Shown here: one piece after another, positions 57,405 to 64,000 of the stretch
How positions within the stretch are numbered: the first letter of the stretch is position 1
Layout: every line of letters starts with the position of its first letter
Assembly (NCBI GenBank): GCA_022605955.1
Contig: JAKCOZ010000040.1
Coordinates: forward strand, 6,024,558 to 6,088,557
DNA from: Rallus limicola
Taxonomy: Eukaryota > Chordata > Aves > Gruiformes > Rallidae
Direction: 5' to 3'
DNA: 64,000 nt
Notes under the pieces: model-generated
Told to the model about the DNA's origin: nothing
What the model saw: only the letters and a program-made list of their open reading frames with translations
The model's database searches: none
Program-made: the position numbers and the translations under genes

Positions 57405-57444
57405 GGATTAATCCCTCGTAATCCCCCCTCTCATCACTTAATCC
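57405..57444. promoter_or_regulatory. Cluster of four TAATCC (OTX/PITX-type) sites
   Basis: GGATTAATCC at 57405-57414 is a palindromic double site. Further TAATCC words are at 57419-57424 and 57439-57444. Four K50-homeodomain cores in 40 bp is far above chance for this GC-rich DNA. Binding by OTX2, CRX or PITX is inference. Confidence 0.5.
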
Positions 57445-57829
57445 AGCCTCTGACTACAGGTCCCATCTGGTGATGTGCTGAGCTCCCTGGGTGGGCGCTG
57501 GGTCTCAGCACCCGTCCTAAAGGTGAGGAGACCCTGCCAGCCTCCAGCTGCGGTGCTGGGAGTGTGGAAAGGGTGGTCAGGCATCGCTGCTGTGAGGATG
57601 CTGGAGCTGCTGCTGAGCTGTGTGGGCGGTCACCCCCCCCTGGGGTGGGGGTGGGGGGGCTCGCTGTGGGACTGAGTGGAGCCCCAGCACCTTTCTGTGT
57701 CACCTCCTGGCACCGCACCCCTTGGAGACAGTACTGGGAGGGGGCACAGGACCCCTCATCTGGGGATCCTGCCTGATGCTTCTTGGAGCCTGGCTCTCCA
57801 TCACCCCTCTCCAGCCCTGCCTGCCTCCC

Positions 57830-57895
57830 CTAGCTACAAAAAGAAACAATAAACATTAAATTATCTACCAAAATAAACATCTTTCCCAGGCACCC
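57830..57895. promoter_or_regulatory. AT-rich block with SOX- and FOX-like sites
   Basis: Contains AAAGAAACAATAAACATTAA and CTACCAAAATAAACATC, with ACAAT and ATAAACA words. Function is inferred. Confidence 0.3.
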
Positions 57896-58494
57896 CTCCC
57901 TGCACCCCTCCCCTCCTGCCTGTACATCCCCTCAGGGTGATGCTTAGGACCCTGAATGCCCAGATTTTGGCTGGACAGGGCAGCACAGGGACTGTGACCC
58001 TGCAGCCTCTGTGGGGCAGGGTGATGGTGCCAGAAGCTGGATGGGACAGTCAATATCTATGAGCTGGAGCCAAAGGGGAGCATCCCCAAAAGCCTGGCCC
58101 AGAGAGCTGCTCCCAGCCAGCACCATCCCCAGCAGAAATGGATCTCAAAAACAAAGGGATGGGGGAAAAAACAGCAAACACGGTCCCTTCACCCCCCAAA
58201 ACTTGGAAAAGTCTTCAAACAGACACTGTGGGTGTAACACCCATCCCAAACACACAGGCTCAGAGGTGCTGGGGTGAAAGCCCATCACCTGCATATCATA
58301 CCCCCACTCCAGGCCCCAGTAACGGCTGGAGGGGCTCCAGGGTGGGAGAAGGGCTGGAGATACCCCAGCCTGCCCAGAGCACCCTGCCAGGTGCCTTGTC
58401 ACCTGGAGCAGCTCTGATCCCTCTGCAAACCAACCCACTCCAGAAGAACACAAACTGCTCCGTTCATTCATTTCCATTCATTCATCCACTCCTA

Positions 58495-58585
58495 ACGAGC
58501 TCTGCTCATCTTTAATTATTGATGCTCCTAGAGAGTGAGTCAGCGAAGAGCCGCCTGTCTGTTTTGTAAGAAGAGCCAGGTAACA
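58495..58585. promoter_or_regulatory. Block with TTAATTATTGAT and TGAGTCAGC
   Basis: A homeodomain-type core lies about 20 bp from GAGTGAGTCAGC, an AP-1/MAF half-palindrome. Function is inferred. Confidence 0.3.
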
Positions 58586-58639
58586 GGACACTGCCCCAGC
58601 AGACGTTTCCTTGCCTCAAGTGTGGCTGCAAATCCCTCC

Positions 58640-59032
58640 TGGGGAGCATCCCCAACTGGGATACAGCACCCCTGACCAAGACACAGCATCCCACACTGGG
58701 ACACAGCATCCATCCCCAACTGAGATGCAGCAGTCCCAACCAGGATGCAGCATCCATCCCCAACCAGGATATAGCATCCCTGATTAGGATGCAGCACCCA
58801 TGGCCAGGACACAGCATGTCACTCCAGGACACAGCATCCATCCCCAACTGGGACGCAGCAACTCCAACCGGGGTGCATCATCCCACACCAAGATGCATCT
58901 ATCCCCAACCAGGAGACAGAAATCCCAACTGGGATGCAGCAATCCCACACCAGGATGTAGTATCCCACACCAGGATTCAGCATCCATCCCCAAACAGGAT
59001 GCAGCAATCCCGACTGGGACGGAGCAATCCTG
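58640..59032. repeat. Degenerate ~20-bp VNTR-like array
   Basis: About 390 bp of imperfect units such as CCCAACTGGGATGCAGCA and CACACCAGGATTCAGCATCC. Units alternate between CAGCATCCATCCCCAA and CAGCAATCCC forms, with many substitutions. Confidence 0.85.
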
Positions 59033-59339
59033 ACACCCAGGCATCCTCTCATTGCTCCCACCAGCCTGGCCATCAGATAGAGCATCCCAGCTGTCCCAGT
59101 ACCACATGCAGGGGGCTGTGGCATCACCCTCCTGTACATCACCCTCCTCCTGTACATCACCCTCCTCCCACACCTCCCAGCTGGGGCTACAGCACCAAAG
59201 GTGGAAGAAATAAAAGGCCCAGGGTGGCCTGACATGCTACAAAGGGATAGACACATGAGTGTCCCCCACCCAAGGGGGCTGTGGACCCTCCATTCCCCTC
59301 CACCACCCCCCCACCACCCCTCTCAGCCTGCCTGGGTCT

Positions 59340-59480
59340 CAGCACCGAATTAAAAGCTCCCGGCAGCAATAATTCACCCAGCATCTAATGCTCAACATTT
59401 TGTCAGGATTATCCCGATTAACCCAGAATTAATCCTGATCTCAATGTTAACAGGATTAGCGTTAAAATCGGATTAGGGGT
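59340..59480. promoter_or_regulatory. Second TAATCC/GGATTA cluster
   Basis: GGATTA at 59406-59411, TAATCC at 59430-59435, GGATTA at 59453-59458 and GGATTA at 59470-59475, with GATTAACC and GTTAAC (HNF1-like half site) between them. Upstream lie AATTAAAAGCTCC and GCAATAATTCACC. A likely homeodomain-driven element; unproven. Confidence 0.5.
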
Positions 59481-59917
59481 GGGTTTTTTTTAAACCAGAC
59501 CCCTTGACTAAAGCAAGGGGCCTTCCCCTCCAGATGTGCCCAGCCTGCTACCGGCAGCCAGATGTGAGCAGGACCCAGGCAGGAGCTTGTTCCCCTGCGA
59601 TGGGCCCCACGCATGGCCCGGAAAGGGGTGTCCCCCCCCGTCTCCATGACAAGCATCTCCAGGACACCAGCATCCACCCCGCTTGCCTTGCAACGCCCAC
59701 AAGCTGCCTGACCCTTGGAAGGTGATGAGCAGGAGCCTGACGCTTGGATGTTGTTTCTCCAAGCAGGAAACACCCTTTTGCCCTCAGACACGGCCCGGAT
59801 GGTTGCACAGGGTGAGGGGGGGGACACGGGTGGCTGCTTGCCCCCTCCTCTGCACACCTCTGCAATTTTTTTCCTCCTTCCTGCTGGCACCAACATCCTC
59901 CCGCCTTCCTTCGCCTG

Positions 59918-59970
59918 CCTGATGAATATTTAAAAGCCTGGATCCTCTGCAGCCTCATGAATATTGACAG
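59918..59970. promoter_or_regulatory. Twin ATGAATATT (POU-like) sites
   Basis: ATGAATATT occurs at 59922-59930 and again at 59957-59965, 35 bp apart, the second just before an E-box CAGCTG. The words fit POU-factor variants such as BRN2; function is inferred. Confidence 0.35.
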
Positions 59971-61103
59971 CAGCTGGTTGCCCGCTGTGGTGGCGGTCCC
60001 CCTCTGTCCCTCTCTGGGTGCGGGCAGGGAGGATGGCAGCACGTGTCCAGCGGAGGGAAGCAGGATGCCCTCACAGAAAGCAGCTCCAAGGGCTGTCCTT
60101 GCCACACCACACCATCCAGCCCCGCTGAGGACTCTGCGTTCAGCCCTCAAAACACCCGGTTCCTACCCAAAAGCACAGGGGTGGAAGAGTCTCCACCCAG
60201 CAGTGCTGGGGAAGCAGTAGATCCTGGGGCCCAGGAGGCTGGAGCTGGGACCAACCCTGTGGGAGGGGAAGTACTGTGCCCACTCATCCTCATCTCCCAG
60301 CGCTGGTGTGACCTTGGATCCCGCAGGGAGGGTAATCATTAACCCCCCAGCAAAGGCAGATGGCCTTTTGTCCCTGGAGCTGTCTTCCCAGTGCCTCACC
60401 CAGGTGTGTCCAACCTGGCATCCCTGGAGAGAGGAGCATCCCTGCCACGACACACTGGGGTGTGGGGGGGAACACAACCCAGCACCTCCCCTGAAGCAGA
60501 AGTGGTCCCAGAGGATGGATTACAGAGAAGAAAATGATGGGATGTAGTTTTGGGGATGGGGGTGCTGTCCCGCCTCCATCCCAGCCATCCCCTCCCTCGC
60601 TGGGGCTGAGCATTCAGCCCCTGCTCCCGGCGATGCCGCTGCCTCCTGTGACAGCATCTTCCAAAATAAGCAAATTACCACATCCTTCCGAGCAAAGCAA
60701 CGGGGAGGGGACGGGGAAGGGGTGGGAGGAATAAGGGACAAGCCCTTGCTGGGGGTCGCAGGGCTGCAGCCACGGGGGAAGGAAGGGAGGGAAGGCAGCC
60801 AGCACGGGCTGCAAACCAGCGGGGACGCTCGGGTTGGCAGCGCTGGTGATGGGGAGGTGACAGGTGACAGGGCTCTCAGCACTCTGGCATTTGAGGCATG
60901 ATTTGCTTTAACAGCTGTACGGGGGGTGGCCGGGCTCTGGCTAACATGTGCGGGGGAAAAAGGCTCCGAGGGGCAGGTTTGGAGCCCAACCCCAACCAAA
61001 CAGCTTCAGCAGCAACAGCTGTGGGGAACCTGAGCCCCAAATGTGGGACACCCCCCAAGGCGCTGCTGTGAGTCCTGCTGATGCACCCACCCTGGGTACC
61101 CTC

Positions 61104-61145
61104 TGTCAAGTCACTTAGTCCCACCGTGCCTCAGTTTCCCCAATC
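61104..61145 (+). mobile_element. MIR-like SINE remnant
   Basis: CTGTCAAGTCACTTAGTCCC then ACCGTGCCTCAGTTTCCCCA resembles the MIR segment that contains AAGTTACTTAACC and CTGTGCCTCAGTTTCC. Short and diverged; the match is from memory of the consensus. Confidence 0.4.
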
Positions 61146-63156
61146 ACTACACTAAGGATGCCTCTCTCGTCCCTGCTGCGATGATAAACCAGTGCCAACA
61201 CCCGGGATTAACAGACACTGGAGCACCCAAAGAACCAGGGAGAGGTCCAAAAAGCAGCAAACACCCTAAGAACAAGGAGGAGGTTGGAGCTCTGCAGTCT
61301 CCCCCCCCATCCTGGGTCCCGCCTGACGCTTTCCTCCCACAGGTGATAAAATGCCGGGGTCTGTGAGGAGTGTGGTGGATGCCAAGGCCAGGGGGAGGGC
61401 ACAGGGAGGGGGAGGACAGGATTATGGGAGCTAAACTCAGCTCCTGCAAGTAAACACTGCGGCCTGACCTGGCCTGGGCAGTGCCTGACATCAGAGGGAG
61501 ATGGGATATGGAAATGGCTTCCCACTAACGAGACCAGCATCCCCGGTGAGGCCTGGGGCCTGGCCAGGCCGCCACAGGCCGCAAGCCTGACCGAGGCCTC
61601 AGCCGGAGAAGGGTCTGTGCTGTCCCTGTGCAGTGTGGGGACACAGCCCCAGACACTTGTTCTAAGCACAAACGTGTCCCATCCCATGTGCGTGGCCCCC
61701 CCCTTTCCTCCCTTCCACATGCCAGCCATTTCTTCCCCCGCCAGCTCCTGCGTGGGTCCCTTTGATGTTCCTTTAAAGCCCTGGCACCAAAGCAGCTCAG
61801 GGAGCTCTGCCTTTGGTCCTTCCCATTCCTCCCCGAGCCCACACGCCCCAGCGAGAAGCCAGCCCACCCCCTGCCTTAGCACAGCAGTGGGAGCCCCCAG
61901 CCCTCACCCCTACCCCCCTCGCAGGTCTCTGCGGTGGAGCCCCCTACCCACTGCATCCCTGAGGAGGGATTTTTTTCTTCCCCCACCACTCAGGTCCAGG
62001 GATGTGTGGCTCTGGAGCCCCCGTGCCATGCAGAGATGCTCCTGCCCAGGAAAGGCTGACACCCAAAACATGCTTTGAGCACCCCCAAATCGGAGGGATG
62101 GTGGCAGTGAGCCAGGATGTGGTTTCAGTGGTGGAAGCGGGGGTTGGGGGGGGTAGGTACCAGCCCACTGGCCAAGGGACTCAAGCGCTAGCAGCAGTGG
62201 GACAATGGCCACCACCCAGCAGCAGGATGGGTGCGAGCAGGGAGGGACATTCCCACTCTACAGAAATCCTGGGGACACACCGGGGCAGGACAAGGACCAG
62301 GACAGAGGGGATGCAGAGGGTGAAAGGGTGAGGACAGTGAGATCTCCCTGACCCCCCCCACCGCAATGATGGCACTGCCATCCGCAGCCATGAGCATCTG
62401 CCCATCGCCAACGCCACAGCCAGCAAACACAGCAATGCAAGACCCCTCCCTTCCCCCAAAGGCCACGCCTAGAGAGCCCCAAATCACAGTCAGCACCTGC
62501 CCCCCCTACCCCCTGCCCCCATCCCTAGGCAGGTGAGGAACACCAGGGCAGGACGAGAGCAGGTCCCAGTGCATGCTGCATCCCTGGGAGTTTGGTACAG
62601 CCCTTCCCACTCTCTGATCCTCCCAGCCCACATCAGCCAGGGCTCTGGCTTTTTTGGCAGAGGGACAGAAAAGGGCTGGGTCTGTGTGTGTCCCCCCAGC
62701 AGTGGGGGGCAGCTAGACACAGGCAAGGAACCTAAGGGGTCACTGAGAGCAGGAGTGGGAAAGGCAACGTTCCCAGCTGAAGGCCAAGCCCACAGCTACG
62801 GAAGACCCCAGGGGACACAGGTGGCTGTGGGGGCTGCAAGGAACCCCCCAGCACCTGCTTTCAGGGATCATCTCCCCCCACAACAGGGCTGTCCCCGGGA
62901 CAAGCCATCCCCAGCTGCCTCACGCAGCAGGGTTGGGCAGCTGGGGACCTGCCTCGGTGGGGAAGCAGGGGGTGATTTAACCCTTAACACATTTCCCCAT
63001 GGATCAGCCAGGGATGATGCTCTGGCAGCAATGCAAAGCATTTCCAGGCTCGGGTGGACAAATGGAGTTGAGAGGAATCTGAACATCCCTTCTGGGGCTG
63101 CTACTGGGGAGCAATGGACCCCTAAAGTTCACCCTATCTTATTGCTTACAAAAAAC

Positions 63157-63178
63157 GGGGGGGGGGGGGGGGGGGGGG
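63157..63178. repeat. Poly-G run
   Basis: About 22 consecutive G. Similar runs occur at 619-642 and 31629-31642; these are prone to length error in assembly. Confidence 0.95.
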
Positions 63179-64000
63179 ATTAAAATTAATGAGAGTTTTG
63201 TGCCTTCCCCCACTCCCAGTCCCAGGAATGTCTCGGACAACACGTGGCCAGTGAGAACTCAGACAGCTGAATATTTGGGGCAGCTGCTGCTCACACACAT
63301 TTCACACCACGAGTGCTTCAGGAACGGACATTCAGAACCAGCCGTGCATCCTGCGTGTCCCACGGCTCCTCCACTCCCCGCTGCCAACCAAGGAACGTGC
63401 CTGTTTCTTCCACAGGAAGAGCAAATTCACCAGGGATATCATGCCAAGGTCATCCAGCAACACGCCCGACCTTGAAGTGTTGCCACAGCCTCCCTGGGCG
63501 AGGAGGAGGAGGAGGGAGGGAGGAAGGGGAGCTGCGATGACATGCGTACTTCAACCTGCCAGACAATAGGGCAACTGTTTGCGAGGTGCTGGCAGGGATC
63601 CCCGGGCAGGCAGAGACCCTGGGTGCTGCCAGGAGACTCCTGCCAGGGTCCCCTTTGTGTAGGCTGGGAAAGGTGAGGTCAGGCACAAAGATCCCCGTGC
63701 AATGAAGCCAAGGGAAAATTCTTACAAACCTCTAGATGAGGCTACTGGTACCAGCACCGTTCCACCCCAGAGCGGAGGGTGGAGGCAGAGATGCAATGGC
63801 TGACGGGGGACAGGGATGCTCCTTCCCCTTCCGCAGGCTCCAACACCGCCAGCTGGATAAATAACTCCACTGGCTGGTCTAGAGGTCCCTCCACACACCC
63901 AACGCAAGCTGGGGTCTGGGGTGGCTTTTGTGTTGGGGAGATGGTTGCTGGTCCCTCCCCACCAACCCCCCCCCCGCCAAGCACAGATTTAGGGAGCAGC

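Larger units (their letters stand above)
52379..64000 (-). other. SRCIN1 5'-proximal intron (at least 11.6 kb), no exon found
   Basis: No sequence encoding the SRCIN1 N-terminus (for example NYWSFK or SERRHTVIAAQS) was seen on the minus strand up to the window end, so this is one long intron. It holds an exon-fragment duplication at 52.6 kb, minisatellites at 53.8, 54.3, 55.8 and 58.6 kb, a MIR-like fragment at 61.1 kb, a G run at 63157-63178, and AT-richer blocks near 52.9, 53.35, 54.55, 55.05, 56.25, 57.4, 57.85, 58.5, 59.4 and 59.95 kb. Confidence 0.75.

Noticed and set aside
59548..60150. 200-codon minus-strand frame in the distal SRCIN1 intron
   Set aside because: No recognisable domain and no similarity to the missing SRCIN1 N-terminal exons; it also overlaps AT-rich regulatory-looking sequence.

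Overview
This is a GC-rich piece of vertebrate nuclear DNA, almost certainly from a bird. It holds a 3'-terminal CR1 LINE fragment with the ATTCTATG-type tail, introns far shorter than in mammals, many G/C homopolymers and minisatellites, and two multi-exon vertebrate genes. A crocodilian or turtle also carries CR1, but the compactness looks like an avian microchromosome. The pair ARHGAP23-SRCIN1 is also adjacent and tail-to-tail on human 17q12. Gene names come from matching exon translations to remembered human proteins; no search was run.  Layout. 1-3505: upstream flank of ARHGAP23 with a CR1 copy, a C/T-rich minisatellite and a CpG-dense promoter. 3506-30908 (+): ARHGAP23, a PDZ-PH-RhoGAP protein. 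I resolved 24 coding exons whose splice phases all agree, totalling 4713 nt and 1570 residues, with its 3' UTR running to about 32.1 kb. 32.1-33.4 kb: a short gap between the two convergent 3' ends, dominated by a long T-rich tract. About 33.4-36.3 kb: the SRCIN1 3' UTR. 36318-52378 (-): SRCIN1 (p140Cap/SNIP), 16 constitutive-looking coding exons in one unbroken phase chain (3225 nt, 1074 residues plus stop), and one 1212-nt in-frame extra exon at 40863-42074. The first ~116 residues of SRCIN1 are not found and must lie beyond 64 kb. 52379-64000: SRCIN1 intron with minisatellites and several AT-richer blocks that look like regulatory elements.  How the genes relate. They are neighbours, not partners in a known pathway. 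ARHGAP23 switches off Rho-family GTPases. SRCIN1 is a neuronal/epithelial scaffold that restrains Src through Csk. Both act on the actin cytoskeleton and adhesion.  Most worth a second look: a probable alternative first exon of ARHGAP23 at 12776-13231 that is phase-compatible with exon 2; the 404-codon SRCIN1 exon encoding a coiled coil like that of the paralogue SKT/KIAA1217; two further candidate SRCIN1 cassette exons, one only 12 nt; a 59-bp partial duplication of a SRCIN1 exon within the neighbouring intron; a 43-nt near-perfect palindrome at 10.6 kb; and two clusters of TAATCC (OTX/PITX-type) sites in the distal SRCIN1 intron. I saw no prokaryotic-type system, CRISPR array, tRNA or rRNA.
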